Shown here in pieces: positions 39,626 through 48,782 of a stretch of 64,000 bases of DNA (positions within the stretch are counted from its first letter, which is position 1; each line of letters starts with the position of its first letter). The notes beneath the pieces are model-generated. The model was given only the letters and a program-made list of their open reading frames with translations. It ran no database searches and was not told where the DNA came from. Both the position numbers and the translations under genes were made by a program. This DNA is from G963666895 sp963666895 (GTDB taxonomy: Bacteria > Desulfobacterota > Desulfovibrionia > Desulfovibrionales > Desulfovibrionaceae). The stretch covers positions 36,426 to 100,425 of the forward strand of contig CAXXNS010000005.1 in the NCBI GenBank assembly GCA_963666895.2, in the 5' to 3' direction.

Positions 39626-42235
39626 ATGTCGAACGATGTATATTACAAAGATGTGAAAGTTCCTACATTATTGCTCGGCGTCATCAACCATATGTCCGAC
39701 GTTGAGGGATACCGCGAGGAATTGCATAATCTTGGCAACCAGTGGGATCTTCTGACCATTCTCGGACAGATGAGCGGCACCGGCACGGACATGACCGGCA
39801 CCCGCCTGGGATTCCAGCGGTTGACCTCGGAATTGTTGAGCCAGCTCGGGCTCGAGACCCTGAAAAAGACGGTCCAGGAGATCGGCAGCAAGGCCCAGGT
39901 GGCCGTGGACATCGTCATCAGAAACCTGTTCGAGCGCACGGCCGACATCGGCTTCCTGGCCACGGACGACGACATCCGCGAATTCATCAAAGCCATCACC
40001 GACATCAACAGCCAGCTGGTGGCGGGCGGCGGAGCCGAGGACCTGAAGTCCATCCGCCGAAGCCAGGTGGAGAAGATCGTGGCCCGCTTCCACGAGTACG
40101 TGGCCAAGTATTCGGTCTATTTCAACATCATCCTGCTGGACACCGAGGGCAACGTGCTGGCCCAGCTGGACACGGACAACGACGTCAAGCACTCGTCCGA
40201 CCCGCTGATCCAGGAGGCCCTGGCCACCAATGTCGAGTACGTGGAGGTCTTCCGCAAGAGCGACCTGCTGCCCGCCTTTGAGGAGCCGCTCATCTATGCC
40301 TACCGCGTCACCGAAACCAACGAGGCCGACTCCGCGCCCCTGGGCGTGCTCTGCCTGTGCTTCCGGTTCGAGAACGAGATGGAGGGCGTGTTCAAGAACC
40401 TGCGCAGCGAGGGAGACTGGTCGGTCATGACCCTTCTGGACAAGGAGGGAAGGGTCATCGCCAGCAGCGACAAGTACCACATCCCCCTGGGCTCGAGCAT
40501 GGAGATGGACCTGGAGGCCGAGTTCAAGGTGGTCCGGTTCGCCGGGCGCGAGTACTTGAGCAAGACCTGCGCCACCAAGGGCTACCAGGGGTTCTTCGGC
40601 CTGGGCTGGTACGGCCACGTCATGATCCCCATCGAGCACGCCTTTGACAAGAGCGACGCCACCGGCCTGCAGCAGCGCGTACAGCAGGAAATCCTGGACG
40701 CGGTCATGAGCGACCCGCGCCTGTTCTCCGAGGACCTGCGGTCCATCCCGGTGCAGGCGGACCACATCCAGCACGAGCTGGAGCGCACCGTGTGGAACGG
40801 CAACGTGCGCGAGAGCGACGGCCAGAGCAAGGTTCTGTTGTGGAACATCTCCGACGCCGGCGCCCGGACCAAGATGGTCTTCGAGCAGTCCATCGGCAAC
40901 CTGCACGAGACCGTGGTCAGCGGCATCCTCAACGACGTGGAGTTCCAGGCCGCCCTGGCCGTGGACATCATGGACCGCAACCTTTACGAGCGGGCCAACG
41001 ATTGCCGCTGGTGGGCCCTGACCTCGGCCTTCCGCAGGATCCTGTCCAAGCCCGAGGTGTCCACCCTGGACGCCGAGACCGTGTCCTCCATCCTGGCCTA
41101 CATCAACGGCCTGTACACGGTGTACACCAACCTGTTCGTGTACGACGCCGGAGGGCGCATCCTGGCCGTGTCCAACCCGTCCGAGTCGCGCATCGTGGAC
41201 ACCGCGCTCACCGAGGACTGGGTGCGCGAGACCCTGGCCCTCAAGGATTCCCAGAGCTACAGCGTGTCGCCCTTCGAGGCCACGCCCCTGTACGAGGACC
41301 GTCACACCTACATCTACGGCGCGGCCATCACCGCCCTGGGCAACTCCAAGAATTGCGTGGGCGGCATCGGCATCGTGTTCGACAGCGAACCCCAGTTCCG
41401 GGAGATGCTCATGGACTCCCTGCCGCGCAACGACAAGGGCGGGGTGGTGGACGGCTGTTTCGGGGTCTTTGCGGACCGCAAGGGGAGGATCATCAGCTCC
41501 ACCAGCGACCGCTACCCGGTCGGCAAGAAACTGGACGTGGATCCGGCCTTCTTCGCCCTGCCCAGCGGGGTGGGGACCTCGCGGATCATCGAGTTCGAGG
41601 GCCACTACTACGCCGTGGGCTCCCGGACCAGCGCCGGGTACCGCGAGTACAAGGTGGAGGACGGCTACGTGAACGACGTCATCGGCATGGTCTTCGTGCC
41701 CCTGGCCGAGATCTCCGATCAGGTCAAAAAGACGTACCGCCGCCGCGAGGTGGGCATGGGCGTGAGCAACACCCGGGGCCAGGGCATGGACTGCATGGAG
41801 CTGGCCACCTTCTACATCGGGGACAAGTGGCTGGGCATCAACGCCACCAAGGTCCTGGAGGCCATCAATTCCGACGGCATCACGGCCATCCCCGGGGCGC
41901 ACGAGTTCGTCATCGGCAAGATCATGTACGAGGGCAAGCTCATCGCGGTCATCGACATCCGCACCCAGCTCAAGCTGCCCAAGACCGACTACGAGCCCAA
42001 CGCGCCCATCGTGGTGGTGGATGCGGGCTCCAGCCGGGTGGGCCTCATCGTGGACGCCCTGGGCGAGATTCCCGAGGTATGCATGGACCGGGTGGACGCG
42101 GGAAACTGCATGCTGGATTCCTCGGAGAGCTACACCGAGTGCATCATCAAGCCCGACCCCAACTCCGAGTCCAAGGAACTGCTGGTGGTGCTGGATCCCG
42201 TGCGCCTGGTCAAGGTGCTCATGGAGCGCAAATAG
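39626..42235 (+). CDS. Soluble double-sensor CheW-domain protein
   Basis: An 869-aa cytoplasmic protein without membrane segments or signal. Two related sensory halves are visible: AVDIVIRNLFERTADIGFLA with YSVYFNIILLDTEGNVLAQ (about residues 90-190), and AVDIMDRNLYERANDCRWWA with YTVYTNLFVYDAGGRILAVS (about 445-525), each followed by a Cache/PAS-like strand set. The last about 150 residues are a CheW domain (LATFYIGDKWLGINATKVLE; GKLIAVIDIRTQLKLP; GLIVDALGEIPEV). CheW couples receptors to CheA, so this may bring a cytoplasmic ligand signal to a chemotaxis array. No MCP signalling domain is present. Confidence 0.8.
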   Translation: MSNDVYYKDVKVPTLLLGVINHMSDVEGYREELHNLGNQWDLLTILGQMSGTGTDMTGTRLGFQRLTSELLSQLGLETLKKTVQEIGSKAQVAVDIVIRNLFERTADIGFLATDDDIREFIKAITDINSQLVAGGGAEDLKSIRRSQVEKIVARFHEYVAKYSVYFNIILLDTEGNVLAQLDTDNDVKHSSDPLIQEALATNVEYVEVFRKSDLLPAFEEPLIYAYRVTETNEADSAPLGVLCLCFRFENEMEGVFKNLRSEGDWSVMTLLDKEGRVIASSDKYHIPLGSSMEMDLEAEFKVVRFAGREYLSKTCATKGYQGFFGLGWYGHVMIPIEHAFDKSDATGLQQRVQQEILDAVMSDPRLFSEDLRSIPVQADHIQHELERTVWNGNVRESDGQSKVLLWNISDAGARTKMVFEQSIGNLHETVVSGILNDVEFQAALAVDIMDRNLYERANDCRWWALTSAFRRILSKPEVSTLDAETVSSILAYINGLYTVYTNLFVYDAGGRILAVSNPSESRIVDTALTEDWVRETLALKDSQSYSVSPFEATPLYEDRHTYIYGAAITALGNSKNCVGGIGIVFDSEPQFREMLMDSLPRNDKGGVVDGCFGVFADRKGRIISSTSDRYPVGKKLDVDPAFFALPSGVGTSRIIEFEGHYYAVGSRTSAGYREYKVEDGYVNDVIGMVFVPLAEISDQVKKTYRRREVGMGVSNTRGQGMDCMELATFYIGDKWLGINATKVLEAINSDGITAIPGAHEFVIGKIMYEGKLIAVIDIRTQLKLPKTDYEPNAPIVVVDAGSSRVGLIVDALGEIPEVCMDRVDAGNCMLDSSESYTECIIKPDPNSESKELLVVLDPVRLVKVLMERK

Positions 42236-42325
42236 CAGGCGTCCGCCCCCTTTTTTCTGTTGACAGGGACCGGCTTCGGGAGCACTACCGATTCCGCCAC
42301 ATCCTTCGTGTGCAGGGGGTTCCCG

Positions 42326-42670
42326 GTGAACGGGTCGCTGATCAAGACGGTTCTTCTCTTGTGCGCGTCCAACGTCTTCATGACCGTGGCCTGGTACGGC
42401 CACCTCAAGCACTTGTCCGCGCGCCCCTGGATCGTGGCCGCGGTCCTGAGCTGGGCGGTGGCCCTGTTCGAATACCTGCTCCAGGTCCCGGCCAACCGTA
42501 TCGGATTCACCACCTTTTCCCTGCCGCAGTTGAAGCTGCTGCAGGAGATCATCACTCTGGCCGTGTTCGCGCCGTTCTCGGTTTGGTACATGGGACAGCC
42601 CCTCAAGCTCGACCACGCCTGGGCCGGTCTTTGCCTCCTTGGAGCGGTCTATTTCACCTTCCGTTCCTGA
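42326..42670 (+). CDS. DUF486 (DMT-like) small membrane protein
   Basis: A 114-aa four-segment membrane protein: LLLCASNVFMTVAWYGHLKH, SWAVALFEYLLQVPANRIG, and QLKLLQEIITLAVFAPFSV, the DUF486 signature. Function unknown. I used the GTG at 42326 after AGGGGGTTCCCG because the family begins there; the open frame extends to 42260. Confidence 0.82.
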   Translation: MNGSLIKTVLLLCASNVFMTVAWYGHLKHLSARPWIVAAVLSWAVALFEYLLQVPANRIGFTTFSLPQLKLLQEIITLAVFAPFSVWYMGQPLKLDHAWAGLCLLGAVYFTFRS

Positions 42671-42689
42671 CAAATTTCCTCTTGTTTCG

Positions 42690-42872
42690 GAGTGGTGAAT
42701 TTCGATCATGCTGGTTTGGCAGGGAAAAAACTCCTTGACAGGAGCATGCGGAAGGGACATGGTTCCGGCGCAAGCCGGTGGAGCCCACGGGGGCCGGTCC
42801 GCATCGACCAGTGCCGTCTTGTGTGAACAGGTTTCCAAGGAGCGGCGGTTCGTATGGGAACGCCGTTTTTTT
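42690..42872 (+). ncRNA. Structured leader or small RNA upstream of the RRM gene
   Basis: Between DUF486 and the RRM gene there are successive hairpins: CTCCT-TGAC-AGGAG, then CCGGC-GCAA-GCCGG (a GNRA tetraloop), and finally a terminator-like stem (CGGCG(G)TTC with GAACGCCG, 42843-42868) followed by TTTTTTTC. The terminator lies about 65 bp before the RRM start. This could be an attenuated leader or a free small RNA. It matches no riboswitch family that I recognise. Confidence 0.45.
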
Positions 42873-42936
42873 CGTTGTGAACGAGCGCACCGTGCGCCCA
42901 AACCCGTTTGATCCCTTTTTTTTCGGAGTGATTTGC

Positions 42937-43203
42937 ATGTCCAAGAACATCTATGTCGGCAACCTGCCCTGGTCCTGTACTGAACAAGAAGTGCGCGCCG
43001 CCTTCGAGGCTTACGGCGAAGTGACTTCCGTCAACCTGATCGAGGATCGCGAGACCGGCCGCCCGCGCGGCTTCGGTTTCGTGGAGATGGACGACGCGAG
43101 CGCGGCCGAGGAGGCCATCCGCAACCTCGACGGCAAGGACTTCGGTGGCCGGGCCCTGAAGGTCAACGAAGCCCGTCCCCGTCCCGAGCGTCCCCGCTGG
43201 TAG
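42937..43203 (+). CDS. RRM-domain RNA-binding protein
   Basis: An 88-aa single RRM protein. RNP2 is IYVGNLP and RNP1 is RGFGFVEM; the fold ends ALKVNEARPRPERPRW with a short basic tail. Such glycine/arginine-tailed RRM proteins are widespread in cyanobacteria and delta-proteobacteria and are often cold-induced. The start at 42937 fits the family; the frame upstream is leader RNA. Confidence 0.93.
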   Translation: MSKNIYVGNLPWSCTEQEVRAAFEAYGEVTSVNLIEDRETGRPRGFGFVEMDDASAAEEAIRNLDGKDFGGRALKVNEARPRPERPRW

Positions 43204-43234
43204 GCTTGCAGAGCCGACACGGTACATGACCGGC

Positions 43235-43275
43235 AGGCCCGCTTCCCTGATCGGGAGGCGGGCCTTTGTGTTTTT
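43235..43275 (+). terminator. Intrinsic terminator after the RRM gene
   Basis: AGGCCCGC(TT)CCC pairs with GGG(A)GGCGGGCCT around a TGAT loop, followed by TTGTGTTTTT. Confidence 0.85.
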
Positions 43276-43316
43276 CCCGGGCGGCCACGCGCCGCTCTCA
43301 CCTTGACCTGGGAGGC

Positions 43317-43478
43317 ATGTTGGCAAAACCCAACTACGGATTCCAAAAACGACAGAAGGAATTGGCCAAGAAAAAGAAAAAGGAAGAGAAGCTCCGCAAA
43401 AAGCAGGAAAAGCGGGAACAGGCCCAGGAAACCGACCCCGCTGATCCCGTCGGGAATCCCGAGACCGACGAATCCTGA
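43317..43478 (+). CDS. Small lysine-rich conserved protein
   Basis: A 53-aa charged protein, MLAKPNYGFQKRQKELAKKK then a K/E-rich helix and an acidic tail. Similar short proteins (xAKPNYGFxKRQKE) occur widely in proteobacteria with no known function. GGGAGG lies only one base before the ATG at 43317, so the TTG at 43320 (four-base spacing) may be the real start. Confidence 0.68.
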   Translation: MLAKPNYGFQKRQKELAKKKKKEEKLRKKQEKREQAQETDPADPVGNPETDES

Positions 43479-43576
43479 CGTTCGACCTGATTTCTTCGTT
43501 ATCGCCCCGCCTGCCCCGGTAGTTGTGCCCGGGGCGCGGCCGATGGTATATCCAGGCCGTATCCCGGGGGGCGAGC

Positions 43577-44413
43577 ATGAGTCCTCGAACAAAGATCCGT
43601 CGCGGACGGCCGGAGGTGGGACCACGGCCGGACGGCGAACCGGTTTCCGTTTTCGCGGAATCGGCAAGGGTTCGCGCTCCGGCCTATGCGGGCGAGCCCT
43701 TGCCCGAGGGCGCGGCCCAGGAGCAACTGGCCGACATGGTCCAGGCCGGCCGCGAGGAGGCCTGCTCCCGCTGGCTGGGCGAAGGTGCGGTGGAGGCCAT
43801 GGTGGAAGGGCTGCGCGGGCTCATGCGCGAGACCTCGGCCGCCTGGGGCCTCCTTCTGGACCAGGCCGAGTTCGACCCGCCCATGGCCTGCAAGTCGGGT
43901 TGTGACGCCTGCTGCTACAACCCCATCTCCCTGACCCCGCCCGAGGCCCTGTTCCTGGGCATGGACATGCTGGACCGCTTCGATCCCGGCCGCCTGGCCG
44001 AGATCAGCCGCCGCACCAACCAGATTCTGGTCCATATGCAAGGCCGGTCCCGGACCGAACTGGCCCTGATCCGCCATCTGTTGCCATGCCCGCTCCTGGA
44101 GGCGGGGACCTGCCTGGTGCATGAATCGCGCCCCCTGGTCTGCCGGGGCTGGAACGCGGTGGACCCGGAGCAGTGCCGCAGGAGCCTGGTCGAGCGCGAC
44201 CCCCAGATTCTCATCGAGAACCACCCCCTGCCCAGGCTCCTGGCCGACCACTTCCAACTGGGCCTGCTCAAGGGCGCCCACGCCCTGGGTCTGGAAGCGG
44301 GCTACCTGGCCCTGCCAAGGGCCCTGCGCCTGCTCCTGGACCACGGGGCCGGGGCCTGCGCCCGGGATTGGCTGCGCGGGCAGCCTTTTTTCGGCCGCAA
44401 ACGCCAGTGGTGA
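43577..44413 (+). CDS. YkgJ-family cysteine-cluster protein
   Basis: A 278-aa protein with the zinc or iron cluster motif CKSGCDACCYNPISLTPPEA near residue 103, CPLLEAGTCLVHESRPLVCR near 175, and a following Cys (QCRR). This is the CxxxCxxCC...C...C pattern of the YkgJ/UPF0153 family, function unknown. The start at 43577 is chosen after GGGGGGCGAGC. It is followed by a palindromic terminator. Confidence 0.85.
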   Translation: MSPRTKIRRGRPEVGPRPDGEPVSVFAESARVRAPAYAGEPLPEGAAQEQLADMVQAGREEACSRWLGEGAVEAMVEGLRGLMRETSAAWGLLLDQAEFDPPMACKSGCDACCYNPISLTPPEALFLGMDMLDRFDPGRLAEISRRTNQILVHMQGRSRTELALIRHLLPCPLLEAGTCLVHESRPLVCRGWNAVDPEQCRRSLVERDPQILIENHPLPRLLADHFQLGLLKGAHALGLEAGYLALPRALRLLLDHGAGACARDWLRGQPFFGRKRQW

Positions 44414-44416
44414 TTC

Positions 44417-44442
44417 CCCGGCGGCCGCCGGGTCCTGTTTTT
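44417..44442 (+). terminator. Palindromic terminator after the YkgJ-family gene
   Basis: The 16-base palindrome CCCGGCGGCCGCCGGG is followed by TCCTGTTTTTC. Confidence 0.7.
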
Positions 44443-44581
44443 CTCTGAAAAATGCGCGGGGAACCGGCTAATTTTTCCTATCCTATTGACGCAAAGGGGT
44501 GGCAACGGTAGTGTAAAACTGAAAAAATCTCCGTCGTACGCGCGTTGCCGCCGCATTCCGGCGAGGGAAGGGGGTGTTCGG

Positions 44582-44827
44582 ATGCGCAGTGAGCAGGATC
44601 GCGTTTTCTGGAAACGCGCGCTTTCCCGGCCGGGTGTCTGGGGCCTGTTGTTCTGCCTGGCCGTGGTCCTGTTCAACTGGCCCCTGCTGGCCGCCTCCCA
44701 GGACGCCCCGCTGATGCGGGCCTATTTTCTGCTTTTCGCGCTCTGGGCCGGAATCGTGGCCTGTCTGTTCCTGGTCTGCCGGGCCGTGCGCCACTCGCAC
44801 CGGTCCGACGAGGACAAAACCCGGTAG
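44582..44827 (+). CDS. Small two-helix membrane protein, partner of the symporter kinase
   Basis: An 81-aa protein with two hydrophobic helices (WGLLFCLAVVLFNWPLLAAS and FLLFALWAGIVACLFLVCRA) and charged ends. Its topology and position directly before a sodium:solute symporter-type gene resemble the DUF4212 small subunits of SSS transporters. The stop is nine bases before the next start. GGAAGGGGG lies before the ATG. Confidence 0.72.
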   Translation: MRSEQDRVFWKRALSRPGVWGLLFCLAVVLFNWPLLAASQDAPLMRAYFLLFALWAGIVACLFLVCRAVRHSHRSDEDKTR

Positions 44828-44836
44828 GGCTGGGCC

Positions 44837-47566
44837 ATGTTCGATTCCCTGGTCGTGCTCTTCATCTCCGCCGCCTACCTGGGCCTGCTTTTCCTGCTGG
44901 GCCTGCGGGTGGAGCGCCGCCTGACCAGCACCGGCTTTTGCCTGGCCGACAATCCCTACACCTATTCCCTGTCCCTGGCCGTATACTGCACGGCCTGGAC
45001 CTACTACGGCTCGGTGGGCAGCGCGGCCGTGTTCGGGCCCCTGTACCTGACCATCTACCTCGGGCCGACCATGGCCATCTGCCTTGCCTGGGTGGTGGTC
45101 CGACGCATGATCCGCCTCAAGCGGGAACACCGCATCACTTCCCTCGCGGACTTCCTGTCCGCCCGCTACGGCAAGTCCCAATGCGTGGCCGCCCTGGCCA
45201 GCGTGGTCGCCTTGCTGGGCACGGTGCCCTACATAGCCTTGCAGCTGGAGTCCATTATCGACACCTTCAGCATCCTGACCAAGCCCCTGACCCGGGCTTC
45301 CGGAATCCTGGAGGGGGCGGTGGGGCCGGTGCTGGTGGGCCTGATCATCTGCTTCACCATCATTTTCGGGGTGCGCCGCCTGGACCCAACGGAACGGCAC
45401 AAGGGCATGATCGTCATGGTGGCCGTCATGTCCGTGGTCAAGCTGGTCGCCCTGTTGGCCGTGGGCATATTCGTGACCTACGTCATGTACGACGGGTTCG
45501 CCGACATCTTTGTCCAGGCCGAGACGGCTCAGCTCTATCACCCCCTGGAAAGCGCCCCCGGCGCCTCCTACGTGCAGTGGACCAGCTACATGATCCTGGG
45601 CGTCGCGGCCATCTTGTTCCTGCCGAGACAGTTCCACGTCACCGTGGTGGAGAACTCGGACGAGCGTCATTTGCTGACCGCCATGTGGATGTTTCCCCTG
45701 TATCTGCTGCTCATCAACGTCTTCGTGCTGCCCATCGCCATGGCCGGACTGCTGTCCGGCATGAAGATTCCCGAGGCGGACTTCTTCGTGCTCACCCTGC
45801 CGTTGAGCGCGGGCAAGCCCCTGCTGGCCCTGCTGGCCTTTGTGGGCGGGCTGTCCGCGGCCATGAGCATGATCATGGTCACGGCCATGACCATGTCGGT
45901 CATGACCACCAACCACCTGCTCATGCCGCTGCTGGAGTCCGTCCGTCCCCTGTCCTTCCTGCGCCGCCACATCCTGCTTTTGCGCTGGGTGGTGGTGGCC
46001 ATGTTCATCCTGATGAGTTACGCTTTTCATCTCTCCATCGGGACGTCGTACACGCTGGTGAACATCGGCATCTTCTCCTTCGCGGGCGTGCTTCAGCTTG
46101 CTCCGGCCGGGCTGGGTGGCCTGTTCTGGAAACGGGCCAACCGCACCGGGGCCCTGCTGGGCATGGCCGCCGGGTTCGCGGTCTGGTTCTACACACTGAT
46201 CCTGCCGTCGTTCGTCAAAAGCGGCTGGCTGCCGTCGAGCTTGCTCGTGGACGGCCCGTGGGGCGTTTCCTGGCTCATGCCGGAGGCCCTGCTTGGGGTG
46301 CGGGGGCTGGATCCCATTTCTCATGCCGTTTTCTGGAGCCTCCTGCTCAACGTTGGGTTGTTCGCTGCCGGGTCCATCTTCAGCAAGGACCAGCCGGAAA
46401 AGGATGCCTTTCCGGAACAGGACGACATTCACCGCGCCCAGGGCCGGGTCTGCACCCTGGTGTCCAAGGCCGGGAAGCTGGCCCTTTACCGGAACCTGCT
46501 TGAAAGCTATTTCCCCCCTGACCAGGTGGAGACCGTTCTTGCCGAGATACTGGCCGAGCTGGACCTGGACCAGCGCGAGGACATCTCCATCCTTCAGCTG
46601 GCCGAGCTCCATTCCCACCTGGAGAAGATCCTGGCCGGAGCCCTTGGTTCGGCCGCGGCCCACAAGGCCATGCGCTCGGCCGACGTGTTCAGCCCGGAGG
46701 AGATGGCCGAGCTCAAGCAATCCCTGCAGGAACTGCTCACCGAGCTCAACGTCTCGCCCCAGGAGCTCCAGGAGCGCATCAACTTCTATCAGGAGCGCGA
46801 GGCTCTGCTCACGGCCCATTCCGAGGAGCTTTTGCGGCTCAACCAGGAACTGGAGCAGCGAGTGACTGATCGTACCGCCAAGCTCCAGGAGGCCATCGAC
46901 GACCTGGAGTCCTTTTCCTACTCCGTGTCCCACGACCTGTGGGCCCCGTTGCGGGCCATCGACGGCTACGGACAGGCCCTGGTGGAGGACTACCGCGACA
47001 AATTGGACAATCAGGGACGCAGTTACCTGGACCGGGTGGTCCGGGCGGCCAACCGCATGGGCGAGATCATCGACGACCTGCTTCATTTGAGCCGGGTCAG
47101 CCGCACGGACATGCGCCAGGAGGCGGTGGACATGAGTCGCATGGCCGAGACCGTGGTTGAGGCCCTGCGGGAGCGGGATCCGGACCGCCGGGTGGAGGTG
47201 TCGGTCCAGCCCGGGTTGACCGCGGACGGCGATCCCCGGCTGGTGCGGGTGCTGCTGGAAAATCTGCTCGGCAACGCCTGGAAGTTCACCGCCCGCACCG
47301 GGTCGGCCCGCATCGAGTTCGGCGTGGAGGCCGTGGACGGGACCGAGGCGTTCTACGTGCGGGACAACGGAGCCGGGTTCGACATGGCCTTCGCGGGCAA
47401 GCTGTTCAAGGCCTTCAACCGGCTGCACACCGAGGACCAGTTCGCGGGCACGGGCATTGGCCTGGCCATCGTCCACCGGGTGGTGCGCCGCCACGGCGGA
47501 GCCGTGTGGGGCGACGGCGAGCCCGACAACGGAGCCGTGTTCCATTTCACGCTGCATGAGGCATGA
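44837..47566 (+). CDS. Sodium:solute symporter-fused sensor histidine kinase (CbrA/CrbS-like)
   Basis: A 909-aa inner-membrane sensor. Residues about 1-500 form a thirteen-helix SSS domain (AVYCTAWTYYGSVGSAAVFG; RITSLADFLSARYGKSQCVA; GGLSAAMSMIMVTAMTMSVM). A STAC-like linker and a coiled coil (about 650-690) follow. The kinase core has the H-box SYSVSHDLWAPLRAIDGYGQ, N-box LLGNAWKF, G1 DNGAGFDM and G2 GTGIGLAIV. In CbrA/CrbS relatives the transporter part senses or moves histidine or acetate. Here the ligand is unknown. The kinase has a phytochrome-like H-box and is followed by its probable response regulator. Confidence 0.9.
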   Translation: MFDSLVVLFISAAYLGLLFLLGLRVERRLTSTGFCLADNPYTYSLSLAVYCTAWTYYGSVGSAAVFGPLYLTIYLGPTMAICLAWVVVRRMIRLKREHRITSLADFLSARYGKSQCVAALASVVALLGTVPYIALQLESIIDTFSILTKPLTRASGILEGAVGPVLVGLIICFTIIFGVRRLDPTERHKGMIVMVAVMSVVKLVALLAVGIFVTYVMYDGFADIFVQAETAQLYHPLESAPGASYVQWTSYMILGVAAILFLPRQFHVTVVENSDERHLLTAMWMFPLYLLLINVFVLPIAMAGLLSGMKIPEADFFVLTLPLSAGKPLLALLAFVGGLSAAMSMIMVTAMTMSVMTTNHLLMPLLESVRPLSFLRRHILLLRWVVVAMFILMSYAFHLSIGTSYTLVNIGIFSFAGVLQLAPAGLGGLFWKRANRTGALLGMAAGFAVWFYTLILPSFVKSGWLPSSLLVDGPWGVSWLMPEALLGVRGLDPISHAVFWSLLLNVGLFAAGSIFSKDQPEKDAFPEQDDIHRAQGRVCTLVSKAGKLALYRNLLESYFPPDQVETVLAEILAELDLDQREDISILQLAELHSHLEKILAGALGSAAAHKAMRSADVFSPEEMAELKQSLQELLTELNVSPQELQERINFYQEREALLTAHSEELLRLNQELEQRVTDRTAKLQEAIDDLESFSYSVSHDLWAPLRAIDGYGQALVEDYRDKLDNQGRSYLDRVVRAANRMGEIIDDLLHLSRVSRTDMRQEAVDMSRMAETVVEALRERDPDRRVEVSVQPGLTADGDPRLVRVLLENLLGNAWKFTARTGSARIEFGVEAVDGTEAFYVRDNGAGFDMAFAGKLFKAFNRLHTEDQFAGTGIGLAIVHRVVRRHGGAVWGDGEPDNGAVFHFTLHEA

Positions 47567-47590
47567 GCCGTCACAACGAGGAGAAGACGC

Positions 47591-48043
47591 ATGGCCGAGG
47601 AACTGAACAAGGGAAAGATCATCCTGCTGGTGGAGGACAACGAGGACGACGTGTTCCTGACCCTCCGGGCATTGAAGAAGAACAACATCCTCAACGAGGT
47701 GGTGGTTTGCAAGGACGGGGTGGAGGCGCTGGAGTACCTGTTCGGCGAGGGCAAGTACGCGGGCCGCGACGTGTCGGACCGGCCCCAGGTGGTGCTCCTG
47801 GACCTCAAGCTGCCCAAGGTGGACGGCCTGGAGGTGCTCAGGCGCATCCGCAAGGACGAGCGGACCAGGTTCCAGCCCGTGGTCATCCTGACCTCGTCCA
47901 CGGAGCAGAAGGACCTCATGGAGGGATACAGCCTGGGCTGCAACAGCTACATACGCAAGCCGGTGGACTTCCAGCAGTTCACTGAGTCCGTGCGCCAGCT
48001 CGGCCTGTACTGGATGGTGCTCAACGAGCTGCCCCAGCGCTAG
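47591..48043 (+). CDS. Single-domain response regulator (Rcp1-like)
   Basis: A 150-aa receiver without output domain. ILLVEDNEDDVFLTLRALKK provides the acidic pair, VVLLDLKLPKVDGLEVL the phospho-aspartate, and ILTSSTEQKDLMEGYSLGCN with SYIRKPVDF the Thr/Lys. This is the Rcp1-type subgroup normally paired with phytochrome-like kinases, matching the H-box of the upstream kinase. Confidence 0.93.
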   Translation: MAEELNKGKIILLVEDNEDDVFLTLRALKKNNILNEVVVCKDGVEALEYLFGEGKYAGRDVSDRPQVVLLDLKLPKVDGLEVLRRIRKDERTRFQPVVILTSSTEQKDLMEGYSLGCNSYIRKPVDFQQFTESVRQLGLYWMVLNELPQR

Positions 48044-48053
48044 GGAGGAGATC

Positions 48054-48782
48054 ATGAGCGACAACGGGCATCCTGATTACGAGGCCGCGTTCAAAGACCT
48101 GAACGAGGAGCTGGACGCCATGCTCTACGCCTTTTCCCACGAGGTGCGGGCGCCTCTGCGCTCGGTGGAGGGCTTCAGCCAGGCCCTGGAGGAGGATTGC
48201 GCCGGAGACCTGAGCGGCATGTGCCTGGACTACCTGAACCGCATCCGCAAGGCCGTGGCCACGGCCGAGAACCTCATCCAGGCCGTGCTGCGCGTTTCCC
48301 GCAGAACCCGGGGGGAGATGGACATTCAGGACGTGAACCTGTCCAGGCTGGCGGGCGAGGTGGTCACCTGGCTGCGCAAGAGCTATCCGGACCGGGCCGT
48401 GGAGGTGGACATCCAGGACGGGCTCTGGGCCCGCATGGACCTGCGGCTCGGCCGCGTGCTGCTGGAGGAGCTTTTGTCCAACTCCTGGCGGTTCACTCAG
48501 GGGGTGTCCCGGCCGCGCGTGGAGTTCGGCATGGAGGACGGCGATCCGCCCCGCTTCTACGTCCGTGACAACGGCATCGGCCTGCCCGCAGGGCGCGGAT
48601 CGGACTATCTGTTCGGATTGTTTCAAGTTCTGCATTTGGAGGAAGGCTTGTCCGGTCAGGGCACCGGCCTGGCCGTGGCCCGCCGGGTGGCCAACCGCCA
48701 CGGCGGAAGCATCGGCCTGGGCGAGCAGCCCGAGACCGGGGCCTGTTTCCAATTCATCCTGCCGGAGGCCAAGCGAGAATGA
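48054..48782 (+). CDS. Soluble histidine kinase core
   Basis: A 242-aa protein with no sensor domain. The H-box is YAFSHEVRAPLRSVEGFSQA (H near residue 29), N-box ELLSNSWRFT, G1 VRDNGIGLPA and G2 GTGLAVARRVANRHGG. It likely exchanges phosphate with the neighbouring receivers. It overlaps the next gene by four bases. Confidence 0.88.
   Translation: MSDNGHPDYEAAFKDLNEELDAMLYAFSHEVRAPLRSVEGFSQALEEDCAGDLSGMCLDYLNRIRKAVATAENLIQAVLRVSRRTRGEMDIQDVNLSRLAGEVVTWLRKSYPDRAVEVDIQDGLWARMDLRLGRVLLEELLSNSWRFTQGVSRPRVEFGMEDGDPPRFYVRDNGIGLPAGRGSDYLFGLFQVLHLEEGLSGQGTGLAVARRVANRHGGSIGLGEQPETGACFQFILPEAKRE

Noticed and set aside
39668..42901. 1,077-aa minus-strand frame antisense to the CheW sensor
   Set aside because: A long His/Gly/Val/Asp-rich frame of the kind produced opposite GC-rich genes; no family motif, and the plus strand has clear sensory and CheW domains.
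44483..48064. 1,193-aa minus-strand frame
   Set aside because: Antisense shadow of the symporter kinase and response regulator, whose catalytic motifs are on the plus strand.
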